From positions 1,116,001-1,180,000 of the forward strand of contig NZ_CP032550.1 of NCBI RefSeq assembly GCF_009735645.1: a DNA stretch of 64,000 bases. The letters run 5' to 3'. Each line of letters starts with the position of its first letter. Position 1 is the first letter of the stretch. Of the stretch, positions 35,759-44,727 are shown piece by piece. The position numbers and the translations under genes are program-made. The DNA is from Microbacterium oryzae. GTDB lineage: Bacteria; Actinomycetota; Actinomycetes; Actinomycetales; Microbacteriaceae. The notes beneath the pieces are model-generated. The model did no database searches, was not told the origin of the DNA, and saw only the letters and a list, made by a program, of their open reading frames with translations.

Positions 35759-36125
35759 TGGAGCTGGGGGGAATCGAACCCCCGTCCAGCGCTGAGTCTC
35801 TGGGGCTTCTCCGGGCGCAGTCTGTGCAGGCGTTCTACTCGGCTCCGACCTTTGTCACAGACACCTAAGTCGACAAGCCCAGTCGAGGAAAAGTCCCGCA
35901 CGGCGTCTCGACACCACCGTGCAGCAAGACCCCTAGATGACGCCAGAATCCGTGTCGGGATCACCCACGGTCTGACGGACTATCGGGCTCGCTTACGCAG
36001 CGAGGGCGAAGTCAGTGCGCTTGGTTTCGGCACTTATTGGTTCGCAGGGAGCGTTTACGAGATAACCCTGCATCCTCGGCCCGCTTCTCGCAGATTCACA
36101 AGCACTGTCGAAACCGATCAGCCCC
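35759..36125 (-). ncRNA. ssrA: tmRNA
   Basis: 367 nt on the minus strand. The 5' end GGGGCTGATCGGTTTCGACAG pairs with the 3' CAGCTCC; T-arm GGGGGTTCGATTCCCCCC. The tag reading frame (35993-36031) encodes AETKRTDFALAA then TAA, with GCC as the likely resume codon. It rescues stalled ribosomes with SmpB. The discriminator is A at 35759; the following genomic bases are CCG, so CCA is finished post-transcriptionally. No clear promoter is visible in the gap to imuA'. Confidence 0.97.
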
Positions 36126-36358
36126 GGGAATCCTTCGTGCGAAGGGAACCGCTGTCGCTCTGTGGAGTTGTCATCTCGGGTCTCCCCGAGCACTACAGAC
36201 TACAACAGGATCGCCCCTGCTGTCATTCCCGGTCGCCCTCGCCGCACTCGGAGAAGACGAATCGCCGGGCCGACCTGGGCACTCCTCCCCTCCCACCGTC
36301 CTCTCGACCGCGATGTCCGAGGCTGGAAATAGTGTTCGAAGAACTCCTCTGGTGGAGC

Positions 36359-36378
36359 TAGAACATACTTTCTAGAAT
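36359..36378 (+). promoter_or_regulatory. LexA-like SOS box overlapping the imuA' promoter
   Basis: TAGAACATACTTTCTA (36359-36374) is a perfect TAGAA/TTCTA dyad and differs by one base from the actinobacterial core GAAC-N4-GTTC (here GAAC-N4-TTTC). The -10 box TAGAAT (36373-36378) overlaps its right arm and lies six bases before ATG 36385. LexA bound here would block transcription until DNA damage. Confidence 0.7.
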
Positions 36379-36384
36379 GGTGGG

Positions 36385-37164
36385 ATGGGGATGGCACTTC
36401 CGGTCGAGGTGCTGCGTCTGCAGACCGAGATCAGCAGGATGCAGCGGGCGAGCGCGCGCGTCAAGGCGCTGCCCGTGCACGACGCGCTCGCGCCGCTCTT
36501 CCCCGAGGGCGGGCTGCGGCCGGGCGCCGTCTACACGCTCGACTCGTCGGCGAGCCTGCTCCTCGCGCTGCTCGCCGAGCCGTCTCGCGCGGGGTCGTGG
36601 TGCGCGGTCGTGGGAATGCCCGAGCTCTCGGCCGAGGCGGCGGAGGCCGCCGGTGTGGACCTCTCCCGCTTCGCCCTCGTGCCCGACCCCGGCGACCGCT
36701 GGCTCGCGGCGGTCTCGGCGATCGCGGAGGTCTTCCCCGTCGTCGCCGTGCGCCCCGTCGGCTCGCCGCGCGACGCGGAGGTCGCCCGCCTCACCGCCCG
36801 GCTCCGCGACCGCGGTGGCGTGCTGCTCGTGGCGGGCGGATGGCCGCAGGCGGAGGCGACCCTGCACCTGGAGGACCCGGTCTGGACGGGACTGGGCGAG
36901 GGGCACGGCCTCCTCAGCGCGCGCATGGTGACGGTGGCGTCGTCGGGACGGCGCTCCCCCGTCCCGAAGCGGGTGCGCGTGCAGCTGCCCGGTCCGCTCG
37001 GCGCGCCCGTGGCCATCCCTCGCCCGACCCTCGTCCCCGCACCGGCCCCGGCCGCTCGCCCCGAGCCCGTCGACCCGGAGACCGTCGAGCGCGCCGCACG
37101 CGCGCGGGAGGTGCTCGCCCGAGCCGAGCAGAAGACCCGACGCGGATTGGCGGCGGTCGGATGA
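36385..37164 (+). CDS. imuA': ImuA'-like protein of the SOS mutasome
   Basis: 259 residues, first gene of imuA'-imuB-dnaE2. It begins MGMALPVEVLRLQTEISRMQRASARVKALPVHDALAPLFPEGGLRPGAVYTL, typical of the RecA-like ImuA' group, but no Walker A GxxxxGKT is seen. The C-terminus is Pro/Ala-rich with a basic helix. In mycobacteria ImuA' bridges ImuB and DnaE2. ATG 36385 is chosen by the TAGAAT box six bases before it; MAL at 36391 is the alternative. Confidence 0.82.
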   Translation: MGMALPVEVLRLQTEISRMQRASARVKALPVHDALAPLFPEGGLRPGAVYTLDSSASLLLALLAEPSRAGSWCAVVGMPELSAEAAEAAGVDLSRFALVPDPGDRWLAAVSAIAEVFPVVAVRPVGSPRDAEVARLTARLRDRGGVLLVAGGWPQAEATLHLEDPVWTGLGEGHGLLSARMVTVASSGRRSPVPKRVRVQLPGPLGAPVAIPRPTLVPAPAPAARPEPVDPETVERAARAREVLARAEQKTRRGLAAVG

Positions 37165-38753
37165 CGAGGGCCATCGTCGTCTGGCTGCCGGACTGGCCCG
37201 TGACGGCGCACCTGCGCACCGTGTCCCGCGACGCGGCACGCCGCGCTGCCCGCAACCCCGCGAGTCGCGCGCCGAGCGAGCTCGGTCCGCTCACGGCCGA
37301 CGCCGCTCCGCCGATCGCGATCCTGCACGCCAACCGGGTGGTCGCCTGCTCGGCCGCCGCACGCGCGGAGGGCGTGCGACGCGGGCAGCGCCGTCGCGAC
37401 GCTCAGTCGGCCTGCCCCGCGCTGCGCATCGCCCCCGCCGACCCGGGGCGCGACGAGCGCGCATTCCTCCCCGTGCTGACGCGACTCGACGAGCTCACCC
37501 CGGGCGTGCAGCCGCTGCGTCCGGGCCTCGCAGCCGTCCGAGCCCGCGGCCCTGCACGCTTCTATGGCAGCGAGGAGTCCGCAGCCGAAGCGCTGCTCGC
37601 GGCGCTCGCGGAGATGGGGCTCCCCGGCGGGCGCGCGGGCATCGCCGACGGGATCTTCACGGCCGAGCGCGCTGCGCGCCTCACCCGCGCCGACGCGGCC
37701 GTCCGCAGCGTGCCGCCCGGCGCATCCGCCGACTTCCTCGCCCCGCTCTCCATCGCGACGATCGAAGACGATGCTCTCGTGGGCCTACTCGTGAAGCTGG
37801 GCGTGCAGACCCTCGGCGATTTCGCCGCCCTCGACGGCGAGCAGGTGCGCTCGCGGCTCGGGGAGCACGGCGTGCGCCTGCACGATCTCGCCCGCGGCGC
37901 GGACTCCCGCCCCGTCGAGCCGCGGGTGCCGCCGCCCGAGCTGGCACGGGACCTCTCCCTCGAGCCGCCCCTCGAGCTCGCCGACCAGATCGCGTTCGCC
38001 GTGCGCCAGACCTGCGACGACGTGTGCACGGCGCTCGGCGAGGCCGGGCTCGTCTGCACGGAGGCGCGGATCATCCTCACCGACGACCGCGGCAGCCGCA
38101 GCGAGCGGGTGTGGCTGCATCCGACGCGCTTCGACCCCGCCTCGCTGGTCGACCGCGTGCGGTGGCAGCTGCAGTCCGCGGCGGAGGAGGACGGCGCCCT
38201 CATCGGGGGCATCACGCACGTGCGCATCGAGCCCGAGGCCGTCGACGACAGCGTGCACCACCAGCCGACCCTCATCGGGCAGGGCCCCGACGAGCGGCTG
38301 CATCACGCCATGTCGCGCGTGCAGGCGCTGCTCGGGCACCGCGGCGTGGTGACCCTCGCGATCGGCGGCGGGCGGTGGCTGGAGGAGCGCGAGGTGCGCG
38401 TGCCGTGGGGAGACGGCGAGCGCCCCGCGCAGCGACGCGACGCGCCCTGGCCCGGCGCCCTCCCGCAGCCGCTTCCGACCGAGGTGTTCCGCAGTCCGCG
38501 GCGCACGCGGGTCGCCGGAGCGGGTGGCGCCGAGGTCGTCGTCGACGATCGCGGTCTGCTCACGGTCGCGCCGGCGGCGATGGATGGCCGTCCTCTCGCC
38601 GCGTGGGCGGGCCCCTGGCCGGTGATCGAGCGCGGCTGGGACGGCGAGCGGATGCGGCGAGCGCACCGCTTCCAGGTCGTCGACGCGGATCAGACCGCCT
38701 GGCTCCTCGTGCTGGAGGACGGCTCCTGGTGGATCGAGGGGAGGTACGCCTGA
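37161..38753 (+). CDS. imuB: ImuB, Y-family polymerase-like mutasome protein
   Basis: 530 residues with Y-family palm/fingers/little-finger layout: IVVWLPDWPVTAHL, RVVACSAAARAEGVRRGQRRRDAQSACP, FAALDGEQVRSRLGEHGVRLHDLARGAD and a long C-terminal tail. The catalytic acidic pair expected where DinB has SxDEAYLD is not there (GPARFYGSEESAAEALL), consistent with ImuB being catalytically dead and acting as a clamp-binding adaptor. Overlaps imuA' by four bases (ATGA) and dnaE2 by one. Confidence 0.92.
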   Translation: MTRAIVVWLPDWPVTAHLRTVSRDAARRAARNPASRAPSELGPLTADAAPPIAILHANRVVACSAAARAEGVRRGQRRRDAQSACPALRIAPADPGRDERAFLPVLTRLDELTPGVQPLRPGLAAVRARGPARFYGSEESAAEALLAALAEMGLPGGRAGIADGIFTAERAARLTRADAAVRSVPPGASADFLAPLSIATIEDDALVGLLVKLGVQTLGDFAALDGEQVRSRLGEHGVRLHDLARGADSRPVEPRVPPPELARDLSLEPPLELADQIAFAVRQTCDDVCTALGEAGLVCTEARIILTDDRGSRSERVWLHPTRFDPASLVDRVRWQLQSAAEEDGALIGGITHVRIEPEAVDDSVHHQPTLIGQGPDERLHHAMSRVQALLGHRGVVTLAIGGGRWLEEREVRVPWGDGERPAQRRDAPWPGALPQPLPTEVFRSPRRTRVAGAGGAEVVVDDRGLLTVAPAAMDGRPLAAWAGPWPVIERGWDGERMRRAHRFQVVDADQTAWLLVLEDGSWWIEGRYA

Positions 38754-41700
38754 TGGGATTCCACAATCCGCCGGTGCCGTGGTCGGAGCTCGAGCGGGCG
38801 ATGAGCGGTCGGCGCCCCGATCACGTCCCGGCGGGGGCGGATGGCGGCGACAGTCCCGCATGGAGCCGCAAGCGAGGCGCGTACCAGCCGCCGTTCATCG
38901 AGCGGCCGGCCGATGCCATCCCCTATGCCGAGCTGCACGCGCACTCGTCGTTCTCCTTCCTGGATGGCGCGTCCTCGCCCGAGACGCTGGTCGAGGAGGC
39001 CGAGCGGCTGGGTCTGCACGCCCTCGCGCTCACCGACCACGACGGCTTCTACGGGCTCGCCCGATTCGCCGAGGCGGCGGAGGCGACCAGCGTGCAGACC
39101 GTCTTCGGCGCGGAGCTGTCGCTCGGGCTGGCCGAGCCGCAGAAGGGGCACGCCGATCCGGAGGGCGAGCATCTGCTCGTGCTCGCCCGCGGGATGGCGG
39201 GGTACCACCGGCTCTCGGCCGCCATCACGCACGCCCAGCTGCGCGGGGGCGAGAAGGGGCGCCCCGTCTACGACCCCGAGGAGCTGAGCGCGCAGGCCGA
39301 CGGGAGCTGGGCCATCCTCACCGGATGCCGAAAGAGCGGCGTGCGCCGGGCGCTCGACCCGGCCCTGCGCACCGCCGGCGGCATCGATGCCGCACGGCGT
39401 GAGGTCGACCGGCTCGTGGCCCTGTTCGGGCGGGAGAACGTGCACGTCGAGCTCGGCGACCACGGCGATCCGCTCGACTGCCTGCGGAACGACGCCCTCG
39501 CCGCGCTCGCCGACGGGATGCGGCTGCCGACCGTGGCGACGAACAACGTGCACTACGCGACCCCGCACGACGCCGAGCTGGCCGCCGCCGTCGCCGCGGT
39601 GCGCGCGAACCGCAGCATGGACGAGCTCGACGGATGGCTGCCCGCCCACACCTCCGCGCACCTGCGATCGGGTGCCGAGATGACACGCCTCTTCGCCCGC
39701 TACCCCGGCGCCGTCGCCCGCACGGTGCCGCTGGCCGACGAGCTCGCCTTCCCGCTGCGGAAGGCCAAGCCCGCACTGCCGAAGCAGCGGGTGCCCGAGG
39801 GACACACCCCCATGTCGTATCTGCGTCAGCTCGTGTGGGAGGGCGTCGCGCGCAAGTACCCGCACGCCGACGCCGACGTGCGCGCGCGGATCGAGAAGGA
39901 GCTGCGCGTCATCGAGCAGAAGGACTTCCCGGGGTACTTCCTCATCGTCCACTCCATCGTGCAGGAGGCGCGTCGCCGGGGCATCCTCTGCCAGGGCCGG
40001 GGCTCCGCGGCCAACAGCGCCGTCTGCTATCTGCTCGACATCACCGCGGTCGACGCCATCTACTACGAGCTGCCGTTCGAGCGGTTCCTCTCGGCGCTGC
40101 GCGAGGAGGAGCCCGACATCGACGTCGACTTCGACTCCGACCGCCGCGAGGAGATCATCCAGTGGGTCTACGAGCAGTACGGCCGGGAACGCGCCGCGCA
40201 GGTGGCGAACGTCATCCAGTACCGGCCGAAGAACGCCATCCGCGACATGGCCAAGGCGCTCGGGTTCTCGCCCGGGCAGCAGGACGCCTGGTCGAAGCAG
40301 GTCGAGGGCTGGGGCGCGTCGCTCGAGACGGGGCCCGACCACGACATCCCCGATCAGGTGCTCGTCTACGCCACCGAGCTGCTCAAGGCGCCCCGGCACC
40401 TCGGCATCCACTCCGGCGGCATGGTGCTGACCGAGCGGCCCGTCGGCGAAGTGGTGCCCATCGAGCACGCCCGCATGGAGAAGCGCACGGTCATCCAGTG
40501 GGACAAGGACGACGCGGCCTGGATGGGCCTGGTCAAGTTCGATCTGCTGGGTCTCGGGATGCTCGCCGCGCTCCAGCACTGCTTCGACCTCATCCGCGAG
40601 TCGACCGGCGAGGTCTGGACGCTCGAGACCCTCCCCCGCGAGGAGGCCGCCGTCTACGACATGCTCGCCCGCGCGGACTCGATCGGGGTCTTCCAGGTGG
40701 AGTCGCGCGCGCAGATGGGGCTGCTCCCGCGCCTGCAGCCACGGCGCTTCTACGACCTCGTCGTGCAGATCGCGCTCATCCGTCCCGGTCCCATCCAGGG
40801 CGGCGCCGTCCATCCGTTCGTCAAGCGCAAGGCGGCGCTCGCCGCGTACCGCGCCGCGCATCCCGACCTCTCCCTCGAGCAGTGCCTCCAGGACGTCATC
40901 GAGTACCCGCACCCCAAGCTCGAGCCGGTGCTCAAGCGCACCCTAGGGGTTCCGATCTTCCAGGAGCAGCTCATGCAGATGGCCGTCGCGGTCGGCGACT
41001 GCACGGCGGCCGAGGCCGACCTGCTGCGGCGCGCGATGGGGTCCAAGCGCGGCCAGGAGAAGATCGAGACCCTCAAGGAGAAGCTCTACGAGGGGATGGC
41101 GAACAACGGCATCACAGGAGAGCTCGCCGACGATCTCTACGGACGCATCCAGGCCTTCGCGAACTTCGGCTTCGCCGAGTCGCACTCGCTGTCGTTCGCG
41201 CTGCTCGTCTACGCCTCGTCGTGGATCAAGCTGCACTATCCGGCCGCGTTCCTCGCGGGGCTGCTGCGCTCGCAGCCGATGGGGTTCTACTCCCCCGCCT
41301 CCCTCACCGCCGACGCGCGACGGCACGGCGTGAGAGTCCGTCGCCCCGACATCAACCTCTCCAGCGCGACCGAGGTGCTCGAGCCCCTCGACCTGTCGGA
41401 CACGGTGACCCCCGGACACCCTCTGCACAGCCGCGAGACCATCGGCGTGCCGCATCGGGCGCCGACGGGACGCGACGCGTGCCGTGCGCACCTCCAGCCG
41501 CCGGTTCCCGACTTCGACATCCGCGCGCCGGATGAATCGGCCGCGCACCGGCGCGACGGCGCGCACGCCGTGCGACTGGGGCTCGCGGGCGTCACCGGCA
41601 TCGGGCTCGCGACCGCGAAGCGCATCGTCGCCGAACGGGAGGCGCACGGCCCGTACACCGACCTGCACGGACTCGTCCGCCGCACCGGCGTCTCCGAGAC

Positions 41701-42268
41701 GCAGGTCGAATCCCTCGCGACCGCCGGCGCGTTCGAGGGCCTCGGAATGACCCGGCGAGAGGCGATCTGGATGGCCGGGGCCGCGGCCCTCGACCGCGCC
41801 GAGTTCCTGCCGGGGACCGTCGCGGCCGTGCAGCCGCCGCTCTTCCCGGACCCCACCAGCTTCGAGCGGCTTGCCGACGATCTGTGGGCGACGGGCATCT
41901 CGGTCAACGACCATCCGCTGCGGCACTACCGGGTGGAGCTCAACACTCGCGGCGTGCTCCCGTCCTCTGCGCTGCGCAGCCACGAGTCCGGGCGCCGGAT
42001 CGAGGTCGCCGGGCTCGTGACGCATCGCCAGCGACCGGCCACGGCATCGGGGGTCACGTTCCTGAACCTGGAGGACGAGCACGGGCTCATGAACGTCATC
42101 TGCTCGACAGGGGTCTGGAATCGCTACCGGCGCGTGCTGCGCGACAGTCCCGCGCTCATCGCCCGGGGCATCCTGGAGTCGACGCCCGAGGGAGTCGTGA
42201 ACCTCATCGCGGACGCGTTCGAGGACCTCCGCGTGGGGGTGAAGCACGCGTCCCGCGACTTCCGCTGA
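38753..42268 (+). CDS. dnaE2: Error-prone DNA polymerase DnaE2
   Basis: 1171 residues, C-family polymerase for translesion synthesis with ImuA' and ImuB. PHP domain at about 65-290 (YAELHAHSSFSFLDGASSPETLVEEA, LALTDHDGFYG), palm with PDIDVDFDSDRREEIIQWVY carrying the catalytic Asp residues, FxxRPGPIQGGAVHPF, and a C-terminal OB fold (IEVAGLVTHRQRPATASGVTFLNLEDE). The N-terminus has about 60 extra residues before PHP. Starts at TGATG overlapping imuB. A second, replicative DnaE is at 61529-64000. Confidence 0.96.
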   Translation: MGFHNPPVPWSELERAMSGRRPDHVPAGADGGDSPAWSRKRGAYQPPFIERPADAIPYAELHAHSSFSFLDGASSPETLVEEAERLGLHALALTDHDGFYGLARFAEAAEATSVQTVFGAELSLGLAEPQKGHADPEGEHLLVLARGMAGYHRLSAAITHAQLRGGEKGRPVYDPEELSAQADGSWAILTGCRKSGVRRALDPALRTAGGIDAARREVDRLVALFGRENVHVELGDHGDPLDCLRNDALAALADGMRLPTVATNNVHYATPHDAELAAAVAAVRANRSMDELDGWLPAHTSAHLRSGAEMTRLFARYPGAVARTVPLADELAFPLRKAKPALPKQRVPEGHTPMSYLRQLVWEGVARKYPHADADVRARIEKELRVIEQKDFPGYFLIVHSIVQEARRRGILCQGRGSAANSAVCYLLDITAVDAIYYELPFERFLSALREEEPDIDVDFDSDRREEIIQWVYEQYGRERAAQVANVIQYRPKNAIRDMAKALGFSPGQQDAWSKQVEGWGASLETGPDHDIPDQVLVYATELLKAPRHLGIHSGGMVLTERPVGEVVPIEHARMEKRTVIQWDKDDAAWMGLVKFDLLGLGMLAALQHCFDLIRESTGEVWTLETLPREEAAVYDMLARADSIGVFQVESRAQMGLLPRLQPRRFYDLVVQIALIRPGPIQGGAVHPFVKRKAALAAYRAAHPDLSLEQCLQDVIEYPHPKLEPVLKRTLGVPIFQEQLMQMAVAVGDCTAAEADLLRRAMGSKRGQEKIETLKEKLYEGMANNGITGELADDLYGRIQAFANFGFAESHSLSFALLVYASSWIKLHYPAAFLAGLLRSQPMGFYSPASLTADARRHGVRVRRPDINLSSATEVLEPLDLSDTVTPGHPLHSRETIGVPHRAPTGRDACRAHLQPPVPDFDIRAPDESAAHRRDGAHAVRLGLAGVTGIGLATAKRIVAEREAHGPYTDLHGLVRRTGVSETQVESLATAGAFEGLGMTRREAIWMAGAAALDRAEFLPGTVAAVQPPLFPDPTSFERLADDLWATGISVNDHPLRHYRVELNTRGVLPSSALRSHESGRRIEVAGLVTHRQRPATASGVTFLNLEDEHGLMNVICSTGVWNRYRRVLRDSPALIARGILESTPEGVVNLIADAFEDLRVGVKHASRDFR

Positions 42269-42315
42269 GCCCGGACCTGCTGTGGATAAGTCTGACGCCG
42301 CCCGCGCGACCGCAC

Positions 42316-42321
42316 TACCGT
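42316..42321 (+). promoter_or_regulatory. Putative -10 box (TACCGT) of the 42329 gene
   Basis: TACCGT, seven bases (GATGCCC), then ATG 42329. Same hexamer as at 17093 and 25015. Confidence 0.4.
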
Positions 42322-42328
42322 GATGCCC

Positions 42329-42844
42329 ATGACGCCCCGCCGGCTGCTCATCCTCGTCACCACGGTCACCGCCGTGATGACCCTGACCGGGTGCGTCCCC
42401 GAGCCCGCCCCCACCCCGACGCCGACCGGCTTCGCGAGCGAGGAGGAGGCGTTCGCCGCGGCCGAGGAGACGTATCGGGCGTATATCGACGCAACGAATG
42501 CGCGGAACGCGGGGAAGAAGTCCGACCCAACGAGCTACCTGATGGGCGAAGCTCTCGATTCCGACCGAGAGGTTAGACAGCTTCTCAAAGAAACAGGCAG
42601 ATCGTTCGAGGGCAAATTTGTTATAACCGGCTTCAAACCCGTCGAAGCCCAGCAAATCGACGCTGCAACCTCACTCAGCGCCGTCGTTTGCATGGATTCA
42701 AGCGACGTACTGGTCGTAGACGAAGACGGGAACGACGTCACGCCCGAAGGCGACATAGCGGTTTATGCCCTGAGCGTCGAGTTCACAGCGGTAGACGACG
42801 AGCTACGCATCTCCCAAAGTGAAAGCTCCTCCGAGACATGTTGA
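42329..42844 (+). CDS. Predicted lipoprotein with low-GC C-terminal half
   Basis: 171 residues. Signal peptide with lipobox LTGC (LLILVTTVTAVMTLTGC), Pro/Thr spacer, then EEEAFAAAEETYRAYIDATNARN and a domain ending SESSSETC. The GC content falls to about 55% over 42541-42840 by hand count, with many AAA, ATA, GTT and TTA-type codons, unlike the neighbours. ATG 42329 fits the TACCGT box; GTG 42320 and ATG 42323 are alternatives. Overlaps the next gene by seven bases. No known function; the pair may be a secreted module. Confidence 0.75.
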   Translation: MTPRRLLILVTTVTAVMTLTGCVPEPAPTPTPTGFASEEEAFAAAEETYRAYIDATNARNAGKKSDPTSYLMGEALDSDREVRQLLKETGRSFEGKFVITGFKPVEAQQIDAATSLSAVVCMDSSDVLVVDEDGNDVTPEGDIAVYALSVEFTAVDDELRISQSESSSETC

Positions 42845-43725
42845 AACTCGGCCTCGTGATTGCGCTCGCAGGACCAATGCTCATCGGTACCCCCGTCATC
42901 CCCACGGATGCGACCGCCGTTGCTTGTTCAGGGGAGAAGCAGAAGCTCGGTATCTGCACTGAGAACCATCAGGACCACGTCGACATCGAGGGAGAGCGGC
43001 GGGTTCCGCAGGTGCCGCGGCTTCCTCAGCAGTTCATCGAGCCGCCGCCGAGCTGGCATCAGAACGGTGCGCCGCCGCTCGCCCCTCGTCCACCGGGCGA
43101 GAACCCGTACGAGGGGCTCGAGTGCACGATCGAGGCGTGGCAGGAGCGGGGCGACCGCTGCATCATCCCGAAGACGCCGCGCACGGAGGAAACGGAGCCG
43201 GAGCAGGAGGAGGAAGCCGCTCCCGAGGTCCCGGTCATCCCGACCATCACCGAGCGCGACGTGCTCACCTTCGCCCCGGCGCCACCTGCCGTCACGACAG
43301 AGCCGAACGGAGTCGCCCTCGTCGGAATGCCGATGAACGTCGTCGCTCCCGCCCAGCAGCACGTGTCGGGCGGCTCGCTGTTCGAGCTTCCGGTGACGAT
43401 CACATTCACTCCGGCTCGGTTCTCGTACGACTTCGGCGACGGCACGGTCGAGACGACGGACTCCGGTGGCTCGACGTGGCAGCAGCTCGGCCTGCCACAG
43501 TTCTCGGCCACGCCGACGAGCCACGCGTTCGGCGCTCGCGGTCAGTACACGCTGACCGTGTCGGTCGGCTACACCGCGATCGTCGACTTCGGCGAGTGGG
43601 GCGTGTACCCCGTCGAGGGCCTCGTCACCTCGACGGCCCCCGGGTCCTCGGTGCGGGTCGTCGAAGCGCACACCGCGCTGGTCGAGAAGTCATGCACGGA
43701 GAACCCCGCCGGCCCCGGCTGCTGA
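42838..43725 (+). CDS. Secreted protein with PKD-like domain
   Basis: 295 residues. N-terminal signal sequence (LKLGLVIALAGPMLIGTPVIPTDATA), Pro-rich region (IEPPPSWHQNGAPPLAPRPP), acidic stretch, then a beta-rich domain with FSYDFGDGTVETTDSGG and TSHAFGARGQYTLTVSVGYTA, the YDFGDG...H.F...G.YT pattern of PKD folds. Conserved Cys pairs at both ends. Probably exported; adhesion or surface function is a guess. ATG 42838 lies inside the end of the previous gene (ATGTTGA), so they are coupled. The first 40 codons share its lower GC. Confidence 0.75.
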   Translation: MLKLGLVIALAGPMLIGTPVIPTDATAVACSGEKQKLGICTENHQDHVDIEGERRVPQVPRLPQQFIEPPPSWHQNGAPPLAPRPPGENPYEGLECTIEAWQERGDRCIIPKTPRTEETEPEQEEEAAPEVPVIPTITERDVLTFAPAPPAVTTEPNGVALVGMPMNVVAPAQQHVSGGSLFELPVTITFTPARFSYDFGDGTVETTDSGGSTWQQLGLPQFSATPTSHAFGARGQYTLTVSVGYTAIVDFGEWGVYPVEGLVTSTAPGSSVRVVEAHTALVEKSCTENPAGPGC

Positions 43726-43791
43726 CCTCTCGCCGCGGTCCCGTGGTCCCGCAGCCCAGCACCCCGCCGCCCGCGGGAGACGCCGCGCTGG

Positions 43792-43797
43792 CAGGAT
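43792..43797 (+). promoter_or_regulatory. Putative -10 box (CAGGAT) of the exonuclease gene
   Basis: CAGGAT, six bases (GGGCTC), then GTG 43804. Confidence 0.45.
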
Positions 43798-43803
43798 GGG
43801 CTC

Positions 43804-44721
43804 GTGCCCCGCCTCATGCTGCTCGACACCGCCTCGCTCTACTTCCGCGCGTTCTACGGCGTGCCGGACACGGTCCGCGCGGGCGACGGAACGCCCGTGA
43901 ATGCCGCGCGCGGGCTGCTCGACATGATCGCGAAGCTCGTCACGGCGTATGAGCCCACGCACGTCGTCGCCTGCTGGGACGACGACTGGCGCCCGCAGTG
44001 GCGGGTCGACCTCATCCCCTCGTACAAGGCGCATCGCGTCGTCGAGGTCGTCGAGGCCGGTGCCGACGTCGAGGAGATCCCGGATCCGCTCGAGGCGCAG
44101 GTGCCGATCATCCGCGAGGAGCTGACGGCGCTCGGCATCCCCATCGTCGGCGCCGCCGAGCACGAGGCCGACGACGTCATCGGGTCGCTCGCCACCCAGG
44201 CGCAGATGCCGGTCGACATCGTCACCGGCGACCGCGACCTCTTCCAGCTCGTCGACGACGCACGCGATGTGCGCGTCATCTCGACCGTCAAGGGCATGAG
44301 CAACCTCGAGGTCATGACGGAGGACGTCATCCTCGAGCGCTACGGCATCCGCGCGGCCCAGTACGCGGACTTCGCCACCCTGCGCGGCGACGCATCGGAT
44401 GGCCTCCCGGGCGTCGCGGGGATCGGCGAGAAGACCGCGGCGACGCTGCTCTCCGCGCACGGCGACCTCGACGCCATCCGCACCGCGGCGCAGGCCGGCA
44501 CAGGGATGACCAAGGGCCAGGCGGCGAAGGTCCTCGCCGCCGCGGACTACCTCGACGTGGCTCCGCGCGTCGTGGCCGTGGTGAAGGATCTCGATCTCGG
44601 TGACGTGACGGTGCCGCTCCGCGCGCTCGACGACGCGCAGCGCGCGGCGGCCGTCGCGCTCGCGGAGCGCTGGAACCTCGGCACGTCCATGGCACGCGCG
44701 ATCGCGGCGCTCGACCGCTGA
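43804..44721 (+). CDS. 5'-3' exonuclease (FEN-like, stand-alone)
   Basis: 305 residues, equivalent to the N-terminal nuclease domain of DNA polymerase I without the polymerase. Metal-binding acidic residues lie in MLLDTASLYFRAFYG, ACWDDDWRP, EADDVIGSLA and VTGDRDLFQLV; the helix-hairpin-helix is GDASDGLPGVAGIGEKTAATLL. It removes flaps or RNA primers. GTG 43804 agrees with the CAGGAT box. Convergent with trpD, only six bases apart. Confidence 0.93.
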   Translation: MPRLMLLDTASLYFRAFYGVPDTVRAGDGTPVNAARGLLDMIAKLVTAYEPTHVVACWDDDWRPQWRVDLIPSYKAHRVVEVVEAGADVEEIPDPLEAQVPIIREELTALGIPIVGAAEHEADDVIGSLATQAQMPVDIVTGDRDLFQLVDDARDVRVISTVKGMSNLEVMTEDVILERYGIRAAQYADFATLRGDASDGLPGVAGIGEKTAATLLSAHGDLDAIRTAAQAGTGMTKGQAAKVLAAADYLDVAPRVVAVVKDLDLGDVTVPLRALDDAQRAAAVALAERWNLGTSMARAIAALDR

Positions 44722-44727
44722 GGCGGC

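Noticed and set aside
36334..36344. GTTCGAAGAAC as a second LexA site before imuA'
   Set aside because: The arms are everted (GTTC-N3-GAAC) rather than GAAC-N4-GTTC, so it does not match LexA geometry.
42320..42328. GTG 42320 or ATG 42323 as the start of the lipoprotein
   Set aside because: They overlap the TACCGT box, so they could not be on the mRNA if that box is used; ATG 42329 fits.
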